This document shows positions 26,745-34,865 of a stretch of 64,000 bases of DNA, in pieces (position 1 is the stretch's first letter; every line of letters begins with the position of its first letter). The DNA comes from WJMT01 sp964599635. Its GTDB lineage: Bacteria; Acidobacteriota; Aminicenantia; Aminicenantales; Aminicenantaceae. The position numbers and the translations under genes are program-made. A model generated the notes under the pieces. That model was not told the DNA's origin and did no database searches. It saw only the letters and a program-made list of their open reading frames with translations. Location of the stretch: positions 1 through 64,000 of the forward strand of contig CAZRGM010000042.1 of NCBI GenBank assembly GCA_964599635.1, in the 5' to 3' direction.

Positions 26745-26950
26745 CTGAGCAGTTTTAAAAGAGTCTGTTTAGTGAGAATCTTAAGGTCGTCCTGATTTTC
26801 AAGAAAGGGCTCCACATCACTTCTCACATAATCCCAATCAATTTCTTTTATTCTTTCCGCAGTGATATTTCTCCAATTCTCTTTCTTGAGAAAGGATTTT
26901 TTGGTTAATGTGCAATCGAGTTCGCAAATTTGATTTAAGGAGGTAGCCAT
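26741..26950 (-). pseudogene. C-terminal remnant of an AbiEii/AbiGii-type nucleotidyltransferase toxin
   Basis: The frame gives 69 residues from an ATG at 26950. Its C-terminal part, IDWDYVRSDVEPFLENQ followed by LKILTKQTLLKLL, reads like the conserved tail of AbiEii-family (DUF1814) toxins. The nucleotidyltransferase core is absent and no AbiEi antitoxin is nearby, so it is at best a fragment. Its apparent start and ribosome binding site lie inside an inverted repeat shared with the divergent transposase remnant, suggesting that a rearrangement created the present 5' end. The family assignment rests on recognition of a short tail and is tentative. Confidence 0.45.
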
Positions 26951-27004
26951 CGTAAACTCTTTAAAAAATATTTTTGAAAGGAGAGTTTTTAAACGATGGC
27001 TACC
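26942..27004. repeat. Inverted repeat covering the starts of two divergent gene fragments
   Basis: The arms are 26942-26960 and 26982-27004. The outer 12 bases (GGTAGCCATCGT / ACGATGGCTACC) are perfect and the inner AGAGTTT is shared; the right arm has four extra bases (TTAA). Because of it, both divergent frames start MAT. Confidence 0.75.
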
Positions 27005-27286
27005 AGTAAGAATCATACTGGAATATTCAAAAAAATTCTAGTGGAGTTTATCACAAAGGAGGATCCGATACCGGCTATGCTGGAATGGACAGCCCAACAG
27101 ATGATGCAGACAGAGGCAGAAACCAGAGTGGGAGCTAATAAGGGAGAGCATAGTCGAGAGAGGAAAACACATTTTTCCGGCACTAGAGTGCGGCAAAAGC
27201 CTCAACCTGGACTTTTTAAGTTTGTTACTCTTCTTTTGCTTCTTTATAAGATTTATCTAATAACTTTAAGATCTTTTTTATTTTGA
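26996..27286 (+). pseudogene. N-terminal fragment of an IS256/Mutator-type transposase
   Basis: Residues 15-65 of this frame (EDPIPAMLEWTAQQMM, then GANKGEHSRERKTHFSGTRV) match the N-terminal pattern of IS256-family transposases, which normally read about MLE..M..EAE...GA.KGERS.ER....NGYR. After about residue 68 the similarity ends and the frame runs into hydrophobic sequence, then stops. A full transposase is about 400 residues with a DDE catalytic domain, all missing here. A ribosome binding site, GAAAGGAGAG, precedes the ATG. It is a dead insertion-sequence remnant. Confidence 0.6.
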
Positions 27287-27359
27287 CATTAATTTGACCA
27301 AGATAGCTAATATTTATTAACAGCAGTAATATAACAATCAATCCAATAGCTGATTCCAT
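27225..27359 (-). CDS. Possible 44-residue single-span membrane protein
   Basis: A short minus-strand frame starts ATG at 27359 with a ribosome binding site (AAAGGGAG, 6 bases upstream). It encodes an N-terminal hydrophobic span (AIGLIVILLLLINISYL) followed by a lysine-rich amphipathic helix (KIKKILKLLDKSYKEAKEE). The signal plus topology make it a plausible small protein, but it overlaps the 3' end of the dead transposase frame and no family was recognised. Confidence 0.45.
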   Translation of the reverse strand: MESAIGLIVILLLLINISYLGQINVKIKKILKLLDKSYKEAKEE

Positions 27360-27713
27360 GATTAGCTCCCTTTAATACAAAATTTGTTTGTTTTTTTCAT
27401 TTCTTAATCTCACCTGAAATGGACATAATTAAGAATATAACCACTTTTTTCTTTTGACAACGAAATTTTTTCAATTCTATCAAATTCCTTCCTTCTAAAT
27501 CAAGTCAAGAAAATAGTGACATCTGTCGTTCTTGAAATAACTTTGCATGCTAAATCTTTTAACAAAGAATGCTTGATAGGATTGATTCCTCTTTTAGTAC
27601 CAGTAAAAAATCCTAAGGAAACTCTCGAGGCTTATATCACTTTTTATATGAATGAATAAGTCCAGATTGAAGGACTGGTTAGAAACATTGGAAATTCTGC
27701 TAGATTTTTTTTA
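27360..27713. other. AT-rich intergenic stretch without a supported gene
   Basis: No frame here has a convincing start and ribosome binding site. An open frame ending at about 27658 contains a GTG and a protein-like stretch (KNPKETLEAYITFYMNE) but lacks any start signal. It may be a remnant of a gene destroyed together with the neighbouring insertion-sequence fragment. Confidence 0.5.
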
Positions 27714-27785
<72 letters not shown>

Positions 27786-27936
27786 TTTATGTTTCATAAA
27801 ATATGTATGCATTTTCATACAAATTTATCATGATCAACTCTATTTACAATCCTTTATCAATTAAGAATATGTTTATGTCTCTCATTCATGTCACAACTTT
27901 TATTTTAATGCATACATTACAAAACAAACTGATAAG

Positions 27937-27964
27937 TTGACAAAGCCTCATATTTCTATAGAAT
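27937..27964 (+). promoter_or_regulatory. Possible sigma-70 promoter of smc
   Basis: TTGACA at 27937-27942 and TAGAAT at 27959-27964 are separated by 16 bases, about 60 bases upstream of the smc start. The -35 hexamer is perfect; the -10 is moderate. Confidence 0.4.
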
Positions 27965-28022
27965 TTTCATTTAAATGTTATTTTATCTTTGACTCGTGGT
28001 CAAGACTTAATGAGCTAAAAAG

Positions 28023-31000
28023 ATGATTATTAAAAAACTTGAATTACAGGGATTCAAATCTTTCCCTGATAAAACAAAACTGATGTTCCATCCAGGCATC
28101 ACGGCTGTTATAGGCCCGAACGGAACGGGAAAAAGCAATATTGTGGATGCTCTGCTCTGGGTTTTAAGAGGACGAAGGCTGAAAGCACTGAGGGGTGACC
28201 GAAGTGGTGATGTGATCTTTAACGGCAATGAAAAAAAGGCTCCTCTGGGGATGTCTGATGTGAGTCTTTTTTTAGGTAATGATGATAAAGAAATGAAGAT
28301 CAACCATAGAGTATTCCGCTCTGGAGAAAGTGAATACAGAATGGATGGGAAAAGTGCTCGCCTTAAAGAAATTCAGGACGCTCTATGGAAAAGCTCTATA
28401 GGAGAGACGAACTATTTTGTTATTGAACAGGGCAGTATAGGAGCCTTCCTTTCTTCAAAGCCTCTTGAAAAAAGAGCCCTTTTAGAGGAAGCCGCAGGAA
28501 CCGCCTTCTATAAAGAAAAAAAACGGCAGGCGGAAAACAAACTGGAAAACACAGAGCAGAATCTGCTGAGGCTGGAAGATATTATCAATGAAGTCAGCAA
28601 AGGAAAAAACTCTCTCCAACGACAGGCAAGTGCAGCAAAAAGATACCGAAAATACAGAGAAAAAATACGGGAGCTGACTTTATTGTTGTTTAGAAAAAAA
28701 CTGCACCTTCACGAAAATGAAAAAAGGGAGATCAACGAGAATTATCAGAAACATTTGGATATAGAGAAAGAACTGATAAACAGATTAAAGGCTGAAGAAA
28801 AAGGCCTTTCAGAAATAAACAAAAAAGCCTGGCTTACAGAAAAGAATCTAAATGAAGACAAGGAAAATCTGTATTCATTAAAATCCCAGATTACAAATTT
28901 AAATTTAGACCGAGAAAGAGAAAACAAAAGAATAGAGGATTTCCAAGAAAAAAAGAAAAAAGCTCAACAAGAATTGAAAGAACTGAAACAAGAGCTTGAA
29001 GTCCTCACCGGGAACAAAGAAGAAGAGAGAAAAAATCTTCAGATATATCAGGATACTCTTAAGGGAAAAAAGGTCAAATTAGAAAAAGCTGAAAAATCAA
29101 AACAAAGGTTCCTTGAAGAGCTCAGCAAAAAAGAAAAAAACATAGAATATTTGAGAAACGAATATTTACAAAAAATGTCTTTCTCTAATGAACTAAAAAA
29201 TAGCGAAACCCAATTAGGAAAAGAAAGGGAGCTTTTGCTGAGACAGCAGAATAAGATTGACTCTGAATTGGAGTCAGAAAATCACAACCTTCTTGAAATG
29301 AAGCAGGAAATTGAGAATCAGAAAAAGGAAACAGCAGAGGCTCAAAAGTCTGTTGAAGAGAAAAGAGAACGTCTGATCCATCACCAGAAGTCCATCCAAG
29401 AAGAAATCCAGATGCTCGCTCAATTAGAAGCGGAAATCGAAAAACTAAAAAAAACCAAAGCAGAACACTCCCATCATCTGAATGCTCTTGAAAAACTCAA
29501 ACAAAAAGAAAGGGACTCCCACAAAATCCCCGAATTAAAGAGCTCTTTTCAAATGCTGGCCGATGTCATGGAAGCTGATGAAGAAAAAGCTATGCTGATT
29601 GATATTTTTTACAAACAGGAAGCCAAATCACTTCTTATGGATCCTGATGACTTTATTCATCAGTTATCCAAAGGAAGATTAAAAGGAAATTTTCTTCTCC
29701 TTCACCCTCAACAAAATATCTTTGATCAACCAAGAGTCAAAAATGAACCTCAGGTTTTGGGATTTCTTAAAAATCATATAAAGCTGGAGCCGAAGATAAA
29801 AGATTATGTGACTCTTCTTCCGGAAGCCGTCATTGTCAAAGAACTTAAAGATGCTGTCAATCTATGGATCAGATATCCAGAATATAATTTCATTACGTTG
29901 GAGGGGGACACCCTTTTATCTTCGGGACTGATCAAATCCGGAGAAAAAAAAGAAGGCCTGCTCGCTTTCACCAGAGAGACAAAATCACTCGCTCTGAAAA
30001 TCTCTCAATTAGAAAATAAAATAAAACCTTTAGAAGAAAAGCTTATAAAGCATCAAGAACTGATAAATAATCTTGAAAAAAATATCACACAGATCCAATC
30101 AAATATTTCTGAAAAGGAACAGAACAGTAAGGTCCTGAAAAAAAACATCAATTATGCCGAGGAGCAAAAGGAAAAAATCAAGTCGAAAATTAAATTTCTT
30201 AAAAATGAAAAACAGAAGCTCAATGAAGAAAATCTTGAGATAATCAAACAAAAAAATGAAATGAGTTCCAAAATACAAAAATCCGAAGAAGAAAAAGAAT
30301 CTTTAAAAAACATCATAAAACAAGAAGAAAAAAAGATTGAAAGCCTCCAAGAAAAAAAGGAGCAGGAAAACAAAGATTACTTTAAGATCCAAACAGAGAT
30401 CGATGTGATTAAAGAAAAAATCATTCACATCAAAAATAAAAGCACAGAAACAGAACAACGGATAGATAGCATAAATAGGAAGCTCAAAAATCTTGAAAAA
30501 GACATGAATGAATCCAAACAAGAGGAGGAACTCCTTAAGAAAAAAATCCTTGATATCAAACAGAATTTAAAAAAACTGGAACAATTAAAAGATGAAAAAG
30601 AAGAGGCACTCACTCAAGATGAAGAAAAAGAATATGACATCCAAAAACAGCTTTCGTCCAGAGAAGGAAAAATGAAAGAATTAAGAGAACAATTTGAGCA
30701 GGCAAAAGAAAACAGAATAAAATGGGAAATAAAAAAGGCAGAAAAAGAAAGAGACCTCTTAAATTTTGAAGAATCATGCTGGCAGGAGCTGAAAAAAACG
30801 CCGGAAGAAGTGAAGAAGGGGATTACTCTCCCCGAAGCAGCTAACATAGATATTGAGAAATCTATTTCTGAAAACAGAGAAAACCTTGAAAAAATCGGCT
30901 CCGTAAACCTTATGGCTGAAGACGAATACAACACCCAAAAAAAGAGATATGATTTTTTGGTCAATCAGAGACAAGACCTGCGTGAATCCATTGAGTCAAC

Positions 31001-31511
31001 TAAAAAAGCTATAAAAAAAATTGACAGCGAAAGCAAATCTCAATTTTTAAGCGCCTTGATCAAGGTCAATAAAAACTTTCAGGATATTTTTTCTGCCCTT
31101 TTTAATGGGGGATATGCACAGATTAAGCTATCTGAGGAAGACAATCCTTTGGAAAGCGTATTAGAAATCACGGCTCAGCCTCCAGGAAAAAAAGTCAAAA
31201 ATCTCACCCTCCTCTCAGGAGGAGAAAAAACCCTGACCAGCCTTGCCTTCTTCTTCGCTTTGTTCCGGTACAAGCCCGCTCCCTTCTGTATTCTTGATGA
31301 AGTAGATGCTGCCCTAGACGAAACGAATTTGAATCGATTTTTGAATTTAATGAAGGAGATCAAAACTCACACTCAGTTCATCATCATCACGCACAATTTC
31401 AAAACTATGGAAGTGGCTGATTACATATATGGGACCGCTATGCCTGAGCCTAATATCACTCATGTTTACTCTGTAAAACTTAAGGAAAAACAAATTCTCA
31501 AAGATTCATGA
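28023..31511 (+). CDS. smc: Chromosome segregation ATPase SMC
   Basis: The 1162-residue length and layout are those of bacterial SMC, which organises and segregates chromosomes with ScpA and ScpB. The N-terminal Walker A GPNGTGKSN lies near residue 32. A long lysine/glutamate coiled coil at about 165-500 leads to a hinge region at about 505-650, and a second coiled coil runs to about 990. The C-terminal head has the signature LSGGEKTLTSLA near 1063 and Walker B CILDEVDAALDETN near 1089. The scpA and scpB genes are not in the window. Its 3' end overlaps the convergent radical SAM gene by 6 bases. Confidence 0.95.
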   Translation: MIIKKLELQGFKSFPDKTKLMFHPGITAVIGPNGTGKSNIVDALLWVLRGRRLKALRGDRSGDVIFNGNEKKAPLGMSDVSLFLGNDDKEMKINHRVFRSGESEYRMDGKSARLKEIQDALWKSSIGETNYFVIEQGSIGAFLSSKPLEKRALLEEAAGTAFYKEKKRQAENKLENTEQNLLRLEDIINEVSKGKNSLQRQASAAKRYRKYREKIRELTLLLFRKKLHLHENEKREINENYQKHLDIEKELINRLKAEEKGLSEINKKAWLTEKNLNEDKENLYSLKSQITNLNLDRERENKRIEDFQEKKKKAQQELKELKQELEVLTGNKEEERKNLQIYQDTLKGKKVKLEKAEKSKQRFLEELSKKEKNIEYLRNEYLQKMSFSNELKNSETQLGKERELLLRQQNKIDSELESENHNLLEMKQEIENQKKETAEAQKSVEEKRERLIHHQKSIQEEIQMLAQLEAEIEKLKKTKAEHSHHLNALEKLKQKERDSHKIPELKSSFQMLADVMEADEEKAMLIDIFYKQEAKSLLMDPDDFIHQLSKGRLKGNFLLLHPQQNIFDQPRVKNEPQVLGFLKNHIKLEPKIKDYVTLLPEAVIVKELKDAVNLWIRYPEYNFITLEGDTLLSSGLIKSGEKKEGLLAFTRETKSLALKISQLENKIKPLEEKLIKHQELINNLEKNITQIQSNISEKEQNSKVLKKNINYAEEQKEKIKSKIKFLKNEKQKLNEENLEIIKQKNEMSSKIQKSEEEKESLKNIIKQEEKKIESLQEKKEQENKDYFKIQTEIDVIKEKIIHIKNKSTETEQRIDSINRKLKNLEKDMNESKQEEELLKKKILDIKQNLKKLEQLKDEKEEALTQDEEKEYDIQKQLSSREGKMKELREQFEQAKENRIKWEIKKAEKERDLLNFEESCWQELKKTPEEVKKGITLPEAANIDIEKSISENRENLEKIGSVNLMAEDEYNTQKKRYDFLVNQRQDLRESIESTKKAIKKIDSESKSQFLSALIKVNKNFQDIFSALFNGGYAQIKLSEEDNPLESVLEITAQPPGKKVKNLTLLSGGEKTLTSLAFFFALFRYKPAPFCILDEVDAALDETNLNRFLNLMKEIKTHTQFIIITHNFKTMEVADYIYGTAMPEPNITHVYSVKLKEKQILKDS

Positions 31512-32987
31512 TAAGGAAAAAATTTTTCTTATTTTATGCTGCACATACTTTATAAAAAAAGCAAAATAAACAGTCACATCTTTTAAGGAAGAAATGGTCT
31601 TCAGGGCCGTTTTTATTTTTGATAAGGAAATGATTTTTTTCTTTGATGAAGACCACATCATGACAAGCTCAGCGATTTGAAACCACGTGAGCCGGTCCTT
31701 AAATAAAGGGACATAACCCTGTGCAGAAGGAAGCACAAACACTTTCTTCATGGCCTTTTTCAGGGACCAGGAAAATCCTTCCGGAATGATTCCTTCCTTC
31801 CTGGCAATTTCCTCTAGAGGAGTCCCAGGATAAACATGAAGTATGGAAGCTGAAAATTCTGTATCTGGATTGATGGCTCTCAGTTTTTCCATCACTTTAA
31901 TTGTTTCCTGAGCTTCATCCCAAGTTTCTGAGTAATGGGAAAAAATAAGAAAGGCATTGGGAATAAATCCTAATTCTTTCCCCCAACTCACAAATTGATA
32001 GGCTTTCTCTATCTCAAAATCCTTTTTTACGATCTTTTTCCTAACTCTGGGATTTCCAGCCTCAATTCCAAAATGGCCCCATTCCAAGCCTGCGGCTTTC
32101 ATTTTTTCAAGGAGAGGCTTATCCACAATATCTATCCTGAACCCACTACAAAACTTGATATTGAGATTCCTTTCAAGTATAAGATCCATGATTCTGTGAA
32201 CACGCTTGGCATTATAATTAAAGGTGTCATCATAGAACCAGATAAAATCAGTTCCATACTGATCGATGAGCTGCTCTATCTCATCGATAACTCTTTCCGG
32301 AGAATGGCCGCGCATTTTCCGTCCCCAATTCGAAGGAGTCGCACAAAAATAACAGTTGAACGGGCAACCTCTAGAGGTCATGACATTCTGAGCTTTTCGC
32401 CTCCGGCCGTCCCTTGTTTGTATGATGAAATTATATTTATCAATGGGAACCAGATGCCTCGCGGGATAGGGAAGCGTATCTAAATCTTCAATTTTTTCCC
32501 TTGCTCCCGTAAAAATGATTTTCCCATCCTTCCGAAACAAAAGGCCTTTAATGGGTGAGAGGTCTTTTCCAGAATCAACAGCCTCAGCCAGCTCCAAAAT
32601 CGTTCTTTCTCCCTCTCCCAGAACCACAACATCCACATCTTTAATATGCTCTAAAGTATCCTCTTTAGCCATGGAAACATGGGGCCCTCCCAGAACTGTT
32701 ACGATCTCAGGATTTATTTTTTTAGCAAGTGAAGCCAATTTAAAGCCGTCAAAACGGTTCTCAGTGGTGGTAGTGACCCCTAAGATCCTGGGATTAAATT
32801 CTTTGATTCTCTTCTCTATGTCTTTCCATTTGTAACCCAGAACATCAGCGGGAACCACCTCCACATCAATTCTTGCTTTTTCTAGAACAGCCGCCAAGGA
32901 AAGGATCCCCAACGGCGGCATGGATATTCCCTCTTCCCAGCGCTGGGCTACATATCCCTGAGGAGGGACAAACAATTGAAATCTCAT
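31506..32987 (-). CDS. B12-binding-domain radical SAM protein
   Basis: The 493-residue enzyme has an N-terminal Rossmann-like cobalamin-binding domain (residues 20-150, with ILGVTTTTENRFDG and VTVLGGPHVSMAKEDTLE). A radical SAM domain follows, whose [4Fe-4S] motif is CPFNCYFC near residue 208. Then come WFYDDTFNYNAKRV, GHFGIEAGNPRVRKKI and a helical C-terminal part of about 120 residues. Such class B radical SAM enzymes methylate or rearrange unactivated carbons in lipids and natural products, or act on tetrapyrroles; the substrate is not evident. The gene stands alone, divergent from the FecR/DUF6600 gene. Confidence 0.9.
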   Translation of the reverse strand: MRFQLFVPPQGYVAQRWEEGISMPPLGILSLAAVLEKARIDVEVVPADVLGYKWKDIEKRIKEFNPRILGVTTTTENRFDGFKLASLAKKINPEIVTVLGGPHVSMAKEDTLEHIKDVDVVVLGEGERTILELAEAVDSGKDLSPIKGLLFRKDGKIIFTGAREKIEDLDTLPYPARHLVPIDKYNFIIQTRDGRRRKAQNVMTSRGCPFNCYFCATPSNWGRKMRGHSPERVIDEIEQLIDQYGTDFIWFYDDTFNYNAKRVHRIMDLILERNLNIKFCSGFRIDIVDKPLLEKMKAAGLEWGHFGIEAGNPRVRKKIVKKDFEIEKAYQFVSWGKELGFIPNAFLIFSHYSETWDEAQETIKVMEKLRAINPDTEFSASILHVYPGTPLEEIARKEGIIPEGFSWSLKKAMKKVFVLPSAQGYVPLFKDRLTWFQIAELVMMWSSSKKKIISLSKIKTALKTISSLKDVTVYFAFFIKYVQHKIRKIFSLS

Positions 32988-33049
32988 TTTTTTTCTTCTG
33001 TATATATTATCAGTTCGGTGAGAAATGTAAATTGAAAATTATGAAATGG

Positions 33050-33074
33050 GACGTAATAATGTATAGATTATGTC
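33050..33074. promoter_or_regulatory. Inverted repeat upstream of a sigma-54-type promoter (possible activator site)
   Basis: GACGTAAT at 33050-33057 and ATTATGTC at 33067-33074 form an 8-bp inverted repeat with one mismatch and a 9-base spacer, centred about 75 bases before the -24 box. The spacing suits an enhancer-binding activator, but it also lies upstream of the divergent radical SAM gene. Confidence 0.35.
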
Positions 33075-33136
33075 TCAACCGTCATCTTTTTATGACAGTA
33101 AAATCTCATGTCTGATTTTATTTCAGGGGAAAAAAC

Positions 33137-33152
33137 TGGCATAAACATTGCA
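33137..33152 (+). promoter_or_regulatory. Sigma-54 (-24/-12) promoter candidate
   Basis: TGGCATAAACATTGCA matches the TGGCAYR-N4-TTGCW consensus. The key GG (33138-33139) and GC (33150-33151) are exactly 12 bases apart. Transcription would start near 33163, just before the GGAGGAG ribosome binding site of the FecR/DUF6600 gene. No rpoN or activator gene is visible in the window. Confidence 0.6.
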
Positions 33153-33177
33153 TAACTCATGTTGGAGGAGAAAAGAA

Positions 33178-34854
33178 ATGAGAAGACTCACTTGCCTAAT
33201 CCTTTCCCTATTTCTCTTTTTCTCCTTGTCCTATGGCGAAAAAGCCCTGTATAACGAGCAATCCCTAGCAAGGTTGAGCTGCACAACAGGCAACACATTT
33301 ATCCAGAAATCGGGGGACCTCGCCTATGAAGAAGGAGTGGTCAATATGCCGATTGCTGAAGGAGACCGGATCAACACCACTGAAGGGAGAGCGGAAATAT
33401 ATATAGGAAACGGAAATTATGTGAGGCTTGATTTCAACACTAAAGTAGACTTCACCAAACTTCCTTCCCTAGAGAGTGACCTTATCCAAATCAAACTCTG
33501 GACTGGAAATGTCATTATAAGCCTCGAATCACTTTATAGAGAAAAAAATATCGAAATACACACGACTGATATCTCCCTATACATCTTAGACCAGGGGCTC
33601 TACAGAATAAATGTCAAAGATAATGAGAACACAGAGATTTTCGTTCACGAAGGAATCGCCGAAGCAGCAGGAATCTCGGAATCCAACCTGCTCAAAGACG
33701 GTCAAAAACTGGAGGCTCAACAAGGATACCCTGTAGAACCACCGCTGGAATTCATCACCGAGTCATTAGACAGCTTCTATGAATGGAGCACTCAGAGAGA
33801 TTCCATACAAAAACAGCACTTTGCAAAAAAATATCTTCCTCTGGAACTTGATGATTTTGAATATGAGCTAAATAGGTATGGTCACTGGAATCACATGCCT
33901 TCGTATGGTTATGTTTGGGTCCCCAGCGGAATCGAACCAAACTGGCGTCCTTATTATCATGGACGGTGGTTGTGGTATCCGATTTGCGGCTGGACATGGC
34001 TTCCCTATGAGCCGTGGGGATGGGTCACTTTCCATTACGGACGCTGGCACTGGAGCTTGAACCTGGGATGGTACTGGATCCCCACAGTCAGATGGGGACC
34101 TGCCTGGGTGAGATGGTATCAATGGAACGATTATTGGGCTTGGGTCCCTATGAATTATTATGGACATCCCGTGGTCATTATCAATAATTTATTTTACCCA
34201 AAATATAACCACAACACTTATCCCTCTGACTCCAGAGCTTTAACAGTCGTTCATAAAGATCAACTCAGATCAAAAAATTTATCTAAAACAGTGGTCAATC
34301 CTTCCTCTCTGAGAGAGCTGGAGAATAAAAAGTTTTATCCCAGCACCCCTTTAGTTAAGGATTTTCCAAAATCGATCACCATAGAAAAATTAGATGCCCA
34401 AAAAGTATTCCTACATCACGGTGAAAGTCAACTGAATAAGAATGATCTTAGACCTTCCAAAGCTCTATCTGAAGACAAATCAAATTCCTCTCTAAAAAAT
34501 TTCAGAGACCCCATTCATGGAAAAACAGAGATCAAAGAATTTGGATATCCTTCTTCTCTAAGGAAAAAAATTGAAAATTACATAACCGATAAAGATTCAA
34601 AGCCCATAGTGAATTCCCCATCTATTGTGGAAAAAGCCTTCAAATATTTCTCCAGTGGTAAAACTCAATACATCAAAAGCCGAACAGATCCTGTTACAAG
34701 AAAAAGTTCCTCCAAAATAACCTCTTCTTCTATCAAACGATCTCCATCCATATCCAGAACAAATCAATCAGTCTCAAAAAACCAAACAAAAAGGGCTGTC
34801 TCCAAAACAAGAAAAAGTTCAGGTTCGCAAACGGCAAAAAAGAAAAAGAAATAA
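33178..34854 (+). CDS. FecR-domain / DUF6600 exported protein
   Basis: I place the start at the ATG 33178, with GGAGGAG 7 bases upstream, rather than at the TTG 33148, which lies within the promoter. The roughly 558-residue product has a signal peptide (LTCLILSLFLFFSLSYG). A FecR-like beta region covers residues 30-190 (EGDRINTTEGRAEIYIGNGN). A tryptophan-rich DUF6600 block follows at about 240-340 (GHWNHMPSYGYVWVPSG, GWTWLPYEPWGWVTFHYGRW, WGPAWVRWYQW). The long C-terminal tail is Ser/Lys-rich and probably disordered, ending AKKKKK. The role is unknown. The sigma-54-type promoter suggests expression on demand, for example in response to envelope or nutritional signals. Confidence 0.85.
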   Translation: MRRLTCLILSLFLFFSLSYGEKALYNEQSLARLSCTTGNTFIQKSGDLAYEEGVVNMPIAEGDRINTTEGRAEIYIGNGNYVRLDFNTKVDFTKLPSLESDLIQIKLWTGNVIISLESLYREKNIEIHTTDISLYILDQGLYRINVKDNENTEIFVHEGIAEAAGISESNLLKDGQKLEAQQGYPVEPPLEFITESLDSFYEWSTQRDSIQKQHFAKKYLPLELDDFEYELNRYGHWNHMPSYGYVWVPSGIEPNWRPYYHGRWLWYPICGWTWLPYEPWGWVTFHYGRWHWSLNLGWYWIPTVRWGPAWVRWYQWNDYWAWVPMNYYGHPVVIINNLFYPKYNHNTYPSDSRALTVVHKDQLRSKNLSKTVVNPSSLRELENKKFYPSTPLVKDFPKSITIEKLDAQKVFLHHGESQLNKNDLRPSKALSEDKSNSSLKNFRDPIHGKTEIKEFGYPSSLRKKIENYITDKDSKPIVNSPSIVEKAFKYFSSGKTQYIKSRTDPVTRKSSSKITSSSIKRSPSISRTNQSVSKNQTKRAVSKTRKSSGSQTAKKKKK

Positions 34855-34865
34855 ACAGTCCTGGC

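Noticed and set aside
27440..27658. Open frame with a protein-like C-terminal stretch in the gap before tRNA-Thr
   Set aside because: It lacks a usable start codon with a ribosome binding site; it may be a remnant but cannot be supported as a gene.
33148..33177. Upstream TTG start for the FecR/DUF6600 gene
   Set aside because: It lies in the -12 element of the promoter and has no ribosome binding site; the ATG 33178 has GGAGGAG at the right distance and directly begins the signal peptide.
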